Below, in pieces: positions 56,445 through 64,000 of a stretch of 64,000 nt of DNA (position 1 is the stretch's first letter; every line of letters starts with the position of its first letter). The notes under the pieces are model-generated. The model was given only the letters and a program-made list of their open reading frames with translations, was not told the origin of the DNA and did no database searches. The translations under genes and the position numbers were made by a program. Source of the DNA: an uncultured Burkholderiales bacterium (GTDB lineage Bacteria > Pseudomonadota > Gammaproteobacteria > Burkholderiales > Burkholderiaceae); the NCBI GenBank assembly GCA_946480465.1, contig CAMLJY010000027.1, positions 13,385-77,384 on the forward strand. Reading direction: 5' to 3'.

Positions 56445-57386
56445 ATGCAACACGCGACCTCGAACGATCCGCCTTCGGGCTGGTGGCGCCGCTGGTGGCC
56501 GCAGCGGCCGGCCGTGACCGCGTCGGCACCAGCCCCCAACCCCTCGCTGCCCGCCCAGTTAGGTCGCTTCCTCGTCACCGGCCTCCTGGGCCGTGGCGCC
56601 TCGGGCCAGGTGTACGTCGGCCAAGCCGCCGACCAGCTGGTGGCGATCAAGACGCTGGAACTCGACGCGGCGCTGCCCGCGCGGGAGCAGGCGGAGCAGC
56701 GCGAGCGCTTCGAGCGGCAGGCGCAGGTCATGCGCCACCTGGCGCACCCGGACATCGTGCGCGTGGTCGACCAGGGGCAGGTCGGCACCATGCCCTGGAT
56801 CGCGATGGAGCTGGCGCCCGGTGTCGAGCTGTCGCGCTACTGCCGGCCGAATCGGCTGTTGCCGGAGCCCGTGGTGCTGCGGGTCATCGCGCGCGTCGCT
56901 GGAGCGCTGGCGCACGCCCACGCCCGCGGCGTGGTTCACCGGGATCTCAAACCTGCCAACGTCCGCATCGACCTGGCCTCCGACCGCATCAAGCTCCTCG
57001 ACTTCGGTGTCGCCCGGATCGAGGATTCCGCGGTCACCCGCACGGGGGTGACGCTCGGCACGCCGGCCTACATGGCACCTGAGCAACTGACCGGTGAGCA
57101 GGCGGATGCGCGGAGCGACGTCTACGCGCTGGGCGTGATGCTCTACGAGTTGCTGTCTGGCCGGCTGCCGCACCCCGCGACGACCCTCGGGGAGTTGCTG
57201 CGCGCGGTCTCCGCCGGGGAGCCCTTGCCGCTTGGCCACTGGCGGCCCGATCTACCCGCCGGGCTCGTGGAGCTGGTGTCGGTGATGCTGCGGCGCGAGC
57301 CTGGCCACCGTCCACAGGACTTGCACCTCCTCGCTGCCGACCTGCTTCAATGGGCTGATGAACTCGTGCGCGCCGCACCCCCGTGA
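56445..57386 (+). CDS. Serine/threonine protein kinase
   Basis: A 313-residue Hanks-type kinase with all key parts: Gly-rich loop LLGRGASGQVYVG (48-59), ATP Lys69 (VAIKTL), catalytic HRDLKPAN (His165-Arg-Asp167), DFG (Asp186) and the APE-like MAPEQL. It has no membrane helix or PASTA/sensor domain, so it is cytosolic, and the first about 40 residues are Pro/Trp-rich. A PP2C phosphatase and an FHA protein gene follow, the usual reversing and reading partners. Its target is unknown. Confidence 0.93.
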   Translation: MQHATSNDPPSGWWRRWWPQRPAVTASAPAPNPSLPAQLGRFLVTGLLGRGASGQVYVGQAADQLVAIKTLELDAALPAREQAEQRERFERQAQVMRHLAHPDIVRVVDQGQVGTMPWIAMELAPGVELSRYCRPNRLLPEPVVLRVIARVAGALAHAHARGVVHRDLKPANVRIDLASDRIKLLDFGVARIEDSAVTRTGVTLGTPAYMAPEQLTGEQADARSDVYALGVMLYELLSGRLPHPATTLGELLRAVSAGEPLPLGHWRPDLPAGLVELVSVMLRREPGHRPQDLHLLAADLLQWADELVRAAPP

Positions 57387-57489
57387 TGTCCCCCACGCGC
57401 TGCGCATACCGCAGCGACTGACTCGCCCGAAGTAAGAGGCACAATCAACCGACTCCGCCTTGAACGCCGACCACCGCCCCGACCGTCGC

Positions 57490-58275
57490 ATGAGCTTCGA
57501 GTTCTTCCATGCCGTGGACACGGGTCGCGCGCGCTCGAACAATGAGGATTCCGTCGCGATCGACGAGCACAACGCGCTCGCCGTGCTCGCTGACGGCATG
57601 GGCGGCTACAACGCCGGCGAGGTCGCCAGCAACATGGCGACTTCGTTCATCAAGAGCGAACTCGGCCGTTGGCTGCATGAGGCCGGCGGCAAGGCCAACG
57701 ATGCCGAGGTGCGCCGCGCGATGGACATCTGCGTCGACAACGCGAACCGCGCGATCTTCAATGCCGCCAACGCCAATCCGCAGTACGCGGGCATGGGCAC
57801 GACGCTGGTGGTGGCGGTGTTCCGCGAAGGGCAGCTTCGGCTCGGCCACGTCGGTGATTCACGGGCCTATCGCTACCGCGGCGGACAGTTGTCGCAGATC
57901 ACCCGCGACCACTCGCTGCTGCAGGAGCAGATCGATGCCGGGCTCATCACCCCCGAGCAGGCCGCCTTCTCGGCCAACAAGAACCTGGTGACTCGCGCCG
58001 TGGGCGTCGAGGACACGGTGCTGCTGGAGACGCATCTGCACGACGTGCAAGCGGGAGACCTGTACCTGATGTGCTCGGACGGTCTGTCGGACATGCTGGA
58101 CAACGCCACCTTGGCCCAGCTGTTGCAGACGCACGACGAGTTGCCGAAGGCCGGCCGCGCGCTGATCGATGCCGCCAATGAAGCAGGCGGAAAGGATAAT
58201 ATCGCGCTCGTTCTCGTGCGAGTCGCGGGGAATCCGGCGTCGAACGCCAAGCCGTGGTGGCGCTTCGGGCGCTGA
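57490..58275 (+). CDS. PP2C-family Ser/Thr phosphatase
   Basis: A 261-residue metal-dependent phosphatase with the PP2C motifs in order: RSNNEDS (Asp20), LADGMGGYNAGE (Asp35), GMGTTLVVAV, VGDSRAYRYRGG, SDGLSDML and GGKDNIALVLVRV. It should remove phosphate set by the neighbouring kinase. ATG 57490 has no strong ribosome site; a TTG at 57460 would add ten residues. The FHA gene begins 58 bases after its stop. Confidence 0.92.
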   Translation: MSFEFFHAVDTGRARSNNEDSVAIDEHNALAVLADGMGGYNAGEVASNMATSFIKSELGRWLHEAGGKANDAEVRRAMDICVDNANRAIFNAANANPQYAGMGTTLVVAVFREGQLRLGHVGDSRAYRYRGGQLSQITRDHSLLQEQIDAGLITPEQAAFSANKNLVTRAVGVEDTVLLETHLHDVQAGDLYLMCSDGLSDMLDNATLAQLLQTHDELPKAGRALIDAANEAGGKDNIALVLVRVAGNPASNAKPWWRFGR

Positions 58276-58332
58276 CCAGGACCGACGAGCCGGGCGGGGC
58301 GAGGACCCGGAAGACAAGAGACAAGGGCAAGC

Positions 58333-59031
58333 ATGGGCAAGTTGGTGGTGTCGCTCGATGGCGTGGTTATCAAGGAAGTCCAGATCACGAAGGACAAGAC
58401 CACGCTCGGGCGCCGTCCGTACAACGACATCGTGATCGACAACCTCGCCGTCAGTGGCGAGCATGCCGTGCTCCAGATGGTGGGCCAGGACGTCTTCATC
58501 GAGGACCTCAACAGCACCAACGGCACGTACATCAACGGCAAGGCGATCAAGAAGCAGCTGCTGGCCCACAACGACACCGTCGAGATCGGCAAGTACAAGA
58601 TCAAGTACCTGGTCGAAGACAACGGCGACTACGAAAAGACCATGATCATGCGGCCCGGTGCAGTGGCGCCCATGCATCACTCCGGTCCGCCGTCAGGGCA
58701 TGGCGCCTTCAACCCCAGTGCCACCACACCCCGTCCGACGCTTGGCGGCGCCGCGGGCAGTGTCAGCAGCCTGCCGGCCTCGATCAAGGTGTTGAGCGGC
58801 GCGGCCGCGGGCCGCGAAGTCACGCTGACCAAGGTGGTGACCACCGTCGGCAAGCCGGGTGTCCAGGTTGCGTCGATCACGAAGCGGCCAGGTGGCTACG
58901 TGATCGCGCACGTGGAAGGCCTGTCGAGGCCGAGCATCAATGGCATGCCCCTCGCCAGCGACATCGCACCGCTGAAGAACGGTGACCTGATCGAGTTGGC
59001 CGGCACGCAGATGCAGTTCATCCAGGCTTGA
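58333..59031 (+). CDS. Double FHA-domain protein
   Basis: A 232-residue soluble protein. The first FHA domain (about 20-85) has LGRRPYNDI, SGEHAVL and LNSTNGTYING, the phosphothreonine-binding pattern. A linker rich in Pro, His and Gly (about 105-145) leads to a second, degenerate FHA-like domain (about 148-230, TTVGKPGVQVASI, SINGMPL) that lacks the Arg and Ser of the binding site. It is the likely reader or substrate of the kinase two genes upstream. The ribosome site AAGGGCAAGC is close to the ATG. Confidence 0.9.
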   Translation: MGKLVVSLDGVVIKEVQITKDKTTLGRRPYNDIVIDNLAVSGEHAVLQMVGQDVFIEDLNSTNGTYINGKAIKKQLLAHNDTVEIGKYKIKYLVEDNGDYEKTMIMRPGAVAPMHHSGPPSGHGAFNPSATTPRPTLGGAAGSVSSLPASIKVLSGAAAGREVTLTKVVTTVGKPGVQVASITKRPGGYVIAHVEGLSRPSINGMPLASDIAPLKNGDLIELAGTQMQFIQA

Positions 59032-59348
59032 CCGCGCGTGCATTGAGCGGGCGGCCGACGGTCTGAGCGGCGGCCCCACTTCCGCGGCTGGTGGTTGCGA
59101 TGTGGGCATCCGAAGTGGCGTCCTGGGGTTCTACGGCGCGCCCTCTCGATCCACCTGGCTCGCTCGATCGGCGTGGCTTGCTGCGTTGGATCGTGAACTT
59201 CCTCACATCGGCGGCGCGACGCGTGTTCGCCTTCATCATTCCCCGCCCAACTGTGGACTAGGCGCCTTGCGGCCCTTCCTCCGCGGCGCGACGATCGAGC
59301 TTTGCCACGGCCCAGCGGCCGGCGCCCGCGCGGGTGCCTCACACTTCC
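59032..59348. other. 317-base gap between FHA and phosphodiesterase genes
   Basis: No known gene. It holds one short frame with protein-like composition (59100-59261, listed separately). No clear promoter or terminator hairpin was seen. The promoter of the downstream gene probably lies here. Confidence 0.4.
59100..59261 (+). CDS. Possible 53-residue small protein
   Basis: An ATG frame of 53 codons ending in TAG. The C-terminal half, LLRWIVNFLTSAARRVFAFI, could form a short amphipathic or membrane-associated helix with basic residues. No good ribosome site precedes it and no relative is known to me, so it may be chance. Confidence 0.22.
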   Translation: MWASEVASWGSTARPLDPPGSLDRRGLLRWIVNFLTSAARRVFAFIIPRPTVD

Positions 59349-60134
59349 ATGCAAATCCGGGTACTCGGCTGCTCTGGGTCGATCGCGGCGGGATGCCGTA
59401 CGACTGCCTTCCTGCTTGACGACGACATCCTGATCGACGCCGGAACAGGGGTCGGCGACCTGACGCTCGAAGAGCTGGAACGCATCGATCACATCCTGCT
59501 GAGCCATTCGCACCTGGATCACGTGCTGGGCGTGCCGCTGCTGGCCGACAGCGTGATGCGCCGCCGGGCGGGGCGGCCGCCGATCCAGGTTCATGCCCTG
59601 CCGGAGACGCTCGCGGCCCTGCGCGACCACCTCTTCAACGGTGCGATCTGGCCCGACTTCACGCGCTTGCCCTCGGCCGACCACCCCGTCATCTCGCTGC
59701 ATCCCTTCCAAACGGGGGAGGTGCTGGACGTGGCCGGGCGGCGCATCGAGGTGCTGTCGGCGCTGCACACGGTGCCGGCGGTGGGCTTTGCCGTCCTGCC
59801 GGCAAGCGATGAGGTCGCTCGCGGGGCCTGGGTCTTTACCGGCGACACGGCCCCGGAAGCCGCGCTTTGGGACCGTTTGCAGGCACTGCCCACCGCCATC
59901 CTCGTGGTGGAGACGGCGTTCGGCAACGACGAGCACCTCGTCGCCGACATCAGCCGGCACATGCATCCCGCTTCGCTCGGCCGGCAACTGCAGCGCATCC
60001 CGCCGGATGTCGACGTCTACATCACCCACATCAAGCCGGGTGAGCTCGACCCGGTGATGAGCGAGATCGGCGCGCTGGGCGACCGCCACCGCATCCACGC
60101 GCTGGTCGCCGGACAAGTGATGTCGCTCGACTGA
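59349..60134 (+). CDS. Metallo-beta-lactamase fold hydrolase, class II cAMP phosphodiesterase-like
   Basis: A 261-residue cytosolic enzyme. The metal motif H-x-H-x-D-H is at residues 53-58 (SHSHLDH), with further ligands in SALHTVPAVG, FTGDTAPE and THIKPGE. The N-terminus (MQIRVLGCSGSIAAGCRTTAFLLDDDILIDAGTG) and the order of motifs fit the class II 3-prime,5-prime-cyclic-nucleotide phosphodiesterases (PDEase_II). It could tune cyclic nucleotide levels next to the kinase module, which is inference. Monocistronic or the last gene of the signalling cluster. Confidence 0.8.
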   Translation: MQIRVLGCSGSIAAGCRTTAFLLDDDILIDAGTGVGDLTLEELERIDHILLSHSHLDHVLGVPLLADSVMRRRAGRPPIQVHALPETLAALRDHLFNGAIWPDFTRLPSADHPVISLHPFQTGEVLDVAGRRIEVLSALHTVPAVGFAVLPASDEVARGAWVFTGDTAPEAALWDRLQALPTAILVVETAFGNDEHLVADISRHMHPASLGRQLQRIPPDVDVYITHIKPGELDPVMSEIGALGDRHRIHALVAGQVMSLD

Positions 60135-60250
60135 GCGCAGGTGACGTTTTCTGTCGCCTGTTGCCGCGGAAAGTGACCCGATTGGGCAGTGGCACCTGCC
60201 GAGGCGTGACAAATCACCGCTGAGGAGGCTGGCTAGGGGCGAGAACAGGC

Positions 60251-60266
60251 TGGCACGGCCTTCGCA
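60251..60266 (+). promoter_or_regulatory. Sigma-54 promoter of pilA
   Basis: TGGCACGGCCTTCGCA matches the sigma-54 consensus TGGCACG-N4-TTGC with one change (TCGC for TTGC); GG and GC are 12 bases apart as required. Transcription would begin near 60278, about 42 bases before pilA. Major pilin genes are classically RpoN- and PilR-dependent. Confidence 0.65.
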
Positions 60267-60319
60267 ACTGTTCAGGCACAGAGTCCCCCCTTCCCCACCC
60301 CGCCCCGCAGGAGCACCTC

Positions 60320-60769
60320 ATGAACCGCAGCATCCGCCGCAACGTCCAACAGGGTTTCACCCTGATCGAACTGATGATCGTCGTCGCGATCATCGGCATC
60401 CTGGCCGCCATCGCGCTGCCGGCCTACCAAGACTATGTCGGTAAGGCGCAAACGTCCGAGCCGTTCACGTTGATGGAAGGCTCGAAGACCGCCATCGCCG
60501 CAGAATGCCAGGAGGTTGGCGCTTGCGCAGGCCTGACCGTTGCGCCGACCTTGCCTGCGGCCGCCGGCAAGTATTCCGATGTCGGACAGCCGGATGCCGC
60601 CGGTGTGGTGACGGCAACGATGAAGGGCGCTGGTTCTCCGGTGATCACCGACCTTCAAGGCGCGACCTTCACGATGACCCCGTCGTTGGGCGGCGGTTCG
60701 GTGACCTGGGCTTGCTCCACCTCGCTGGCCGGTGCACTGTTGAAGTTCAAGCCGAAGGCCTGCACCTGA
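60320..60769 (+). CDS. pilA: Type IV major pilin
   Basis: A 149-residue prepilin. The leader is cut after Gly12 ([31 protein letters not shown]) with Glu at mature position 5. Four Cys ([18 protein letters not shown]) allow two disulfides, including the C-terminal D-region loop. The fiber is built from this subunit. It has its own sigma-54 promoter and a strong terminator hairpin at 60814-60843, so it is transcribed alone at high level. Confidence 0.93.
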   Translation: MNRSIRRNVQQGFTLIELMIVVAIIGILAAIALPAYQDYVGKAQTSEPFTLMEGSKTAIAAECQEVGACAGLTVAPTLPAAAGKYSDVGQPDAAGVVTATMKGAGSPVITDLQGATFTMTPSLGGGSVTWACSTSLAGALLKFKPKACT

Positions 60770-60813
60770 CATGTGGTCGGCGCAAGGCGCCGACTCGCAG
60801 AGCTCAACATGGC

Positions 60814-60843
60814 AGAGGCGTCAAGCTCCGGCTTGACGCCTCT
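60814..60843 (+). terminator. Intrinsic terminator after pilA
   Basis: AGAGGCGTCAAGC and GCTTGACGCCTCT form a perfect 13-base stem with a TCCG loop, followed by TTCC. It separates pilA from the accessory gene at 60895; partial read-through would give a lower level of the latter. Confidence 0.7.
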
Positions 60844-60894
60844 TTCCACGTTGTGAATCGTTAGGCTCTATGCGCCTTAGTTCAGGTTGACGCT

Positions 60895-61659
60895 ATGGCA
60901 CGCTTCGATCTTCGGTCGCGCTCAACGGCTGCATCGATTCATTTTTTCGGCAGCGCCATCGTCGCGGCTTTGGCCGCGGCGCTGGTCTTCCTGGTGTGGT
61001 TCCCAAACCCCTACCAGATGCTGGCAGGAGGCACGGGTCTCTTCGTGTTGATCGTCAGTGTTGACGTGGTCATGGGGCCACTGATCACTTTCGCGGTGTT
61101 CAACAGGGCCAAGCCGCCGGCTGAATTGAAGCGGGACTTGACCATCGTTGTGCTGCTGCAGGTCGCCGCATTGGCGTATGGCCTGCATACGATGCTGCTT
61201 GCGCGCCCCGTGGCGCTTGCTCTGGAGGGCGACCGCTTTCGCGTCGTACCGGCAGTGGATGTGCTGCTGGAAGAGCTGCCCCAGGCGCCAGCCGAACTGC
61301 GGTCCCTGTCGCTGACCGGGCCGCGGCTCCTGAGGACCGTGGTGCCGACCGATGCCGCGGCCAAGTTCGACGCGATCGAAAAGGCCATTGTTGGTAACGA
61401 CGTCGGTACGCGGCCAAAGTACTGGCGACCCTGGGATGAGACGGCCCGCGAGGAAGTGCGGCAGAGCGCCAAGCCGCTGTCCGAACTGCCGCCCGAGGCG
61501 CGCGACTCGGTAGCCTTGGCCCGGGCCCTGGAGGCCACAGCTCTTCCGAAGGAGCATCTGCGCTATCTCCCACTCATTTCGCGCTACTTTGAGGGAGTCG
61601 TGCTTGTCGACAGCCAATCCGGCAACGTGGCCGGCTTCGCTCTGTTCTACGCATACTGA
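60895..61659 (+). CDS. TfpX/TfpZ family type IV pilin accessory protein
   Basis: A 254-residue membrane protein. The N-terminal part has about four hydrophobic helices (about 16-35, 42-66, 81-103 and a weaker one), followed by a soluble domain; FVWFPNPYQMLAGG and VDVVMGPLITFAVFN are typical of TfpX/TfpZ. In Pseudomonas such proteins are encoded next to particular pilA alleles and help assembly of that pilin. The place right after pilA fits. Confidence 0.85.
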   Translation: MARFDLRSRSTAASIHFFGSAIVAALAAALVFLVWFPNPYQMLAGGTGLFVLIVSVDVVMGPLITFAVFNRAKPPAELKRDLTIVVLLQVAALAYGLHTMLLARPVALALEGDRFRVVPAVDVLLEELPQAPAELRSLSLTGPRLLRTVVPTDAAAKFDAIEKAIVGNDVGTRPKYWRPWDETAREEVRQSAKPLSELPPEARDSVALARALEATALPKEHLRYLPLISRYFEGVVLVDSQSGNVAGFALFYAY

Positions 61660-62161
61660 GCTCTGCGTGATCGGTGTCGGGGCGGCCGAGCTCACTCCCT
61701 AGAATTGCGGCGATGGTGCGTCGTGACGCCGAGAAAGACCGAACCCGAAGCGGGAGGTTCGACCCCGAGCTTGCTGCGCCATTTGCAGAGGGCGGAGTCC
61801 CGTCCCTGGCCCCGGGTATCGGCGGGAGACCGCAGTCCCCGAGCGGGACGGCGGAAGCCCGTGAGGCGGCGCAAGCCGCGCAGCGGGGAGTGAGCATGCA
61901 GGCCGCAACATCAAGTGAAGCCTGCAGTTCGACAGCATTACAACCCGCAGGCCGAGCCGCTCATGTCGCGGCGAAGGCAGCACCGTTCGCCTGCTCGGCA
62001 CGATCCCCTACCCCGGTCAGAATCCCGGCGGGGTGACTCTGCGTCATGCGTCGGGCCGACGACCACCGCCAGGCCGTGTGCGGGGAATCCGCATGCCCAG
62101 TTTCAACGGGAGCGCTGGCTCTGATCCGGCCTTAGGGCCGAGTAGGAACAAACGTCCACCA
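61660..62161. other. 502-base gap, probably structured, no convincing gene
   Basis: Several short perfect stems cluster here: GCGTC-GT-GACGC (61718-61729), CGAACC/GGTTCG (61740-61761), CCGTCCC/GGGACGG (61800-61851), GCGGC-GCAA-GCCGC with a GNRA-type loop (61866-61879) and GCCTGC/GCAGGC (61920-61952). Long open frames cross it in several phases but none has a family-like sequence. It may be a non-coding RNA, an intron or mobile-element remnant, or a decayed gene. It was not recognised as RNase P RNA, tmRNA, 6S, SRP or tRNA. Confidence 0.4.
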
Positions 62162-63940
62162 ATGCACCTTCAGCCCGGCTTCGACAATCCCGCCACCCGC
62201 CTTGGCCCGTCGTTGGGGTTGACGCTCGCGCCGCTGATTCCCGCGCTGATCGCCTTCAACCTTCCGCCGTCCTCGACCGCGTTGAATCAGTACGTCGCGT
62301 GCGGCGTCTGGGGTGTCGTCACCGCATGGGTGGGCCTACTACACCTCCGACGGCGGACATGGCCTCTCGTGGCTGCGCTGGTGGCGTGCCTGGTTGGCGT
62401 GGCTGCGGTGCTCCTGTTTGGGGAGCTACCGGGCACGCTCGGCTTGTCGGCAGCTGCAGTGCTCGCGGCCGCCATGGTGGTCGCGTGCACCTCCGGCGCA
62501 CTGGGTGCTGCGCCCGGAGCCCCGCGGTTCTTTGCGTCCTTTGCCGCGGGCTTATCCGGCGCCGGCCTGCTGAGTGCATTGGTCGCCATGGTTCAGGTCT
62601 TCTTGCCGGACATCGCTGACGGCGACGTGATTGCCCGTTCTGGACTGCCAGGCCGTGCCGTCGGCAACCTGCGCCAGCCCAACCACCTGTGCAGCCTGCT
62701 GCTTTGGGGCGTTATCTCCGCCGTGGCATTGCTCGACATGCGGCGTTTGGCCCTGAAGTGGAGCGTCGCGCTGGTGGTGCTGATGGTGTTTGCCGTCGAA
62801 CTCAGCGCTTCGCGCACCGGCGCGCTCGGCCTGCTCCTGCTGGCGCTCTGGGGTGTGCTGGACAAGCGCTTGTCGCGTGCCGCGCGCTGGCTGCTGATCC
62901 TCACGCCGGTGATCTACGGCCTGTCCTATGGCGCAATGGCGCTGTACGGCCATTGGACCGACCAGGCCTTCGGCGCGGAGGCCCGCATCGCCAGCGGGGA
63001 CGGTGGCGGCGGCGAGAGTCCCAATTCCCGCACCCGCATCTGGGCGAACGCCCTTGCACTGATCGCGCAGCAACCGTGGACCGGCGTGGGCTTCGGTGAG
63101 TTCAACATCGCCTGGTCACTCACCGCCTTCCCTGGCCGGCCGACGGCTTTTTTCGACCACACGCACAACCTTCCGCTGCAATTGGCCGTGGAGCTGGGCC
63201 TGCCACTGTCCGGGCTGATCCTCGCGCTGTTGGGCGTGGCACTGTTCCGGGCCTGGAGGTGCAGCGGCGAAGCCACCGGCGATGCAGGCACCGCCGCGCG
63301 CGCGGCGTTCATGCTGGTGTTGATGATCGGCCTGCACAGCCTGTTCGAGTACCCGCTGTGGTACGCCTACTTCCTGCTGCCCACGGCTTTTGCCTGGGGT
63401 TTCGCGCTGGGCTCGGGCCGTGAGTCGTCACCGCGGAACGCGGATTCGCGGCCGTCCGGGAGCCCGGACGACTGGACGATGCATGCCGGCCGCGCCATCG
63501 GCCTGCTGATGGTCGTGGGATCCTTGTATGCGGTGGCCGATTACCTGCGCATCGCGTCGATCTACTCGCCCGGCACCGACGCCGCGCCGCTCGACGAGCG
63601 CATCGCGCGCGGCCAGCGCAGCCTGCTGTTCGGCCACCATGCCGACTACGCTGCCGCTACCAGTCCGGAACCGCTGCCCGGCCGCGACCTGGCGTTCCGG
63701 CGGGCCACGCACCACCTGCTCGATACCCGCTTGATGATGTCCTGGGCCGAGTACCTGGCCGAGCGCGGCGAGACCGACAAGGCCCGCTGGCTGGCCGAGC
63801 GCCTTCGCGAATTCCGCAACCCGGCCTCGGACGACTTCTTCGCAGTGTGTGACGGTGCCGCTGCGGATGCGTCGCCGCAGCCCTTCCAGTGCGACCCGCC
63901 GCAGCGGCCCTACCACTGGCGCGAGTTCGTGCAGCGCTGA
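62162..63940 (+). CDS. O-antigen ligase / PglL-type oligosaccharyltransferase (Wzy_C family)
   Basis: A 592-residue membrane protein with about eleven helices in the first 430 residues, the Wzy_C ligase signature (WTGVGFGEFNIAW, DHTHNLPLQLAVELGLPLSGL) in the large periplasmic loop, and a soluble helical C-terminal domain (about 500-592). The GNLRQPNHLCSLLLWG motif points to the PglL branch, which moves glycans onto pilins. Beside pilA and a TfpX/TfpZ gene this role is likely, though a lipopolysaccharide ligase cannot be excluded. The ATG at 62162 has no strong ribosome site. Confidence 0.85.
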   Translation: MHLQPGFDNPATRLGPSLGLTLAPLIPALIAFNLPPSSTALNQYVACGVWGVVTAWVGLLHLRRRTWPLVAALVACLVGVAAVLLFGELPGTLGLSAAAVLAAAMVVACTSGALGAAPGAPRFFASFAAGLSGAGLLSALVAMVQVFLPDIADGDVIARSGLPGRAVGNLRQPNHLCSLLLWGVISAVALLDMRRLALKWSVALVVLMVFAVELSASRTGALGLLLLALWGVLDKRLSRAARWLLILTPVIYGLSYGAMALYGHWTDQAFGAEARIASGDGGGGESPNSRTRIWANALALIAQQPWTGVGFGEFNIAWSLTAFPGRPTAFFDHTHNLPLQLAVELGLPLSGLILALLGVALFRAWRCSGEATGDAGTAARAAFMLVLMIGLHSLFEYPLWYAYFLLPTAFAWGFALGSGRESSPRNADSRPSGSPDDWTMHAGRAIGLLMVVGSLYAVADYLRIASIYSPGTDAAPLDERIARGQRSLLFGHHADYAAATSPEPLPGRDLAFRRATHHLLDTRLMMSWAEYLAERGETDKARWLAERLREFRNPASDDFFAVCDGAAADASPQPFQCDPPQRPYHWREFVQR

Positions 63941-64000
63941 TCCACCGTAACTGTCCGAGAACCCCCGTTCTTGCGTCCTGTTAGCTGATGCCGGATCGTT
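63941..64000. other. Window end after the ligase gene
   Basis: AGAAC-CCCC-GTTCT (about 63958-63972) can form a small hairpin just after the stop and may be part of a terminator. Nothing else is recognisable before the window ends. Confidence 0.35.

Noticed and set aside
59102..59419. 105-residue plus-strand frame between the FHA and phosphodiesterase genes
   Set aside because: It runs into the start of the phosphodiesterase in another phase, with no ribosome site or protein-like pattern.
61711..61790. Possible tRNA because of a GGTTCGACCCC stretch
   Set aside because: The flanking bases do not form a T-stem (only two pairs hold), and no acceptor stem or anticodon arm can be drawn.

Overview
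The window looks like chromosomal DNA of a very GC-rich betaproteobacterium of the order Burkholderiales, most likely the Rubrivivax/Leptothrix/Roseateles side of it. The basis is the codon bias (almost only G/C third positions), the gene orders gatCAB | mreBCD-mrdA-rodA and recA-recX-sucCD-terC-...-pilA-pilin-glycosylation, a Bug-family tricarboxylate binding protein and a tandem glycine riboswitch. No rRNA, tRNA, insertion sequence, prophage or CRISPR array was seen. The species call is inference; no database could be searched.

Layout. (1) 96-11072: one long, tightly overlapping operon: DUF2170/YjfI-like protein, PspA/YjfJ-like protein, a small unknown protein, a YqiJ-like OB-fold membrane protein, a YqiK-like flotillin, a zinc-ribbon protein, a 1737-residue DUF3686 AAA+ ATPase and a single-HKD phospholipase-D-fold protein. 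It combines modules that sit in two separate loci in E. coli (yjfI-yjfJ and yqiJ-yqiK) with an ATPase and a possible nuclease/lipase, and is the best candidate for an incompletely described system. (2) 11115-16306: FAD oxidoreductase divergent from a TetR-HlyD-ABC-permease exporter operon. (3) 16338-19464: GltB-like FMN protein, an atypical response regulator lacking the phospho-Asp, and a glutathione transferase. (4) 19586-23801: minor pilin operon (pilE, fimT, pilW, pilX, pilV) preceded by two tandem sites matching the AlgR consensus. (5) 23821-28488: amidohydrolase divergent from FAD oxidoreductase, Bug solute-binding protein and phytanoyl-CoA-type dioxygenase. (6) 28565-31161: DadA-type dehydrogenase under a tandem glycine riboswitch, then a VapBC pair with a doubled palindromic operator.

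(7) 31233-39718: peptide-type binding protein, TPR protein, Crp/Fnr and TetR regulators back to back, histidine phosphatase, glutaminase, divergent xthA/pyrE, DUF4124 protein. (8) 39800-49097: gatCAB divergent from the rod-shape operon mreB-mreC-mreD-mrdA-rodA. (9) 49108-51419: TctD/TctE-like two-component pair with a strong hairpin between the genes. (10) 51565-56343: LexA-controlled recA with recX, then sucCD and a TerC-family membrane protein. (11) 56445-60134: Ser/Thr kinase, PP2C phosphatase, double-FHA protein and a class II cyclic-nucleotide phosphodiesterase-like enzyme, a protein-phosphorylation module. (12) 60251-63940: sigma-54 pilA, TfpX/TfpZ-type pilin accessory protein, a 500-base unexplained and probably structured gap, and a Wzy_C/PglL-type ligase likely to act in pilin glycosylation.

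The two pilus regions (4 and 12) probably serve one type IV pilus: 12 gives the major pilin and its modification, 4 the minor pilins that prime assembly. Start codons were chosen from Shine-Dalgarno spacing, overlap with the upstream stop and family N-termini.
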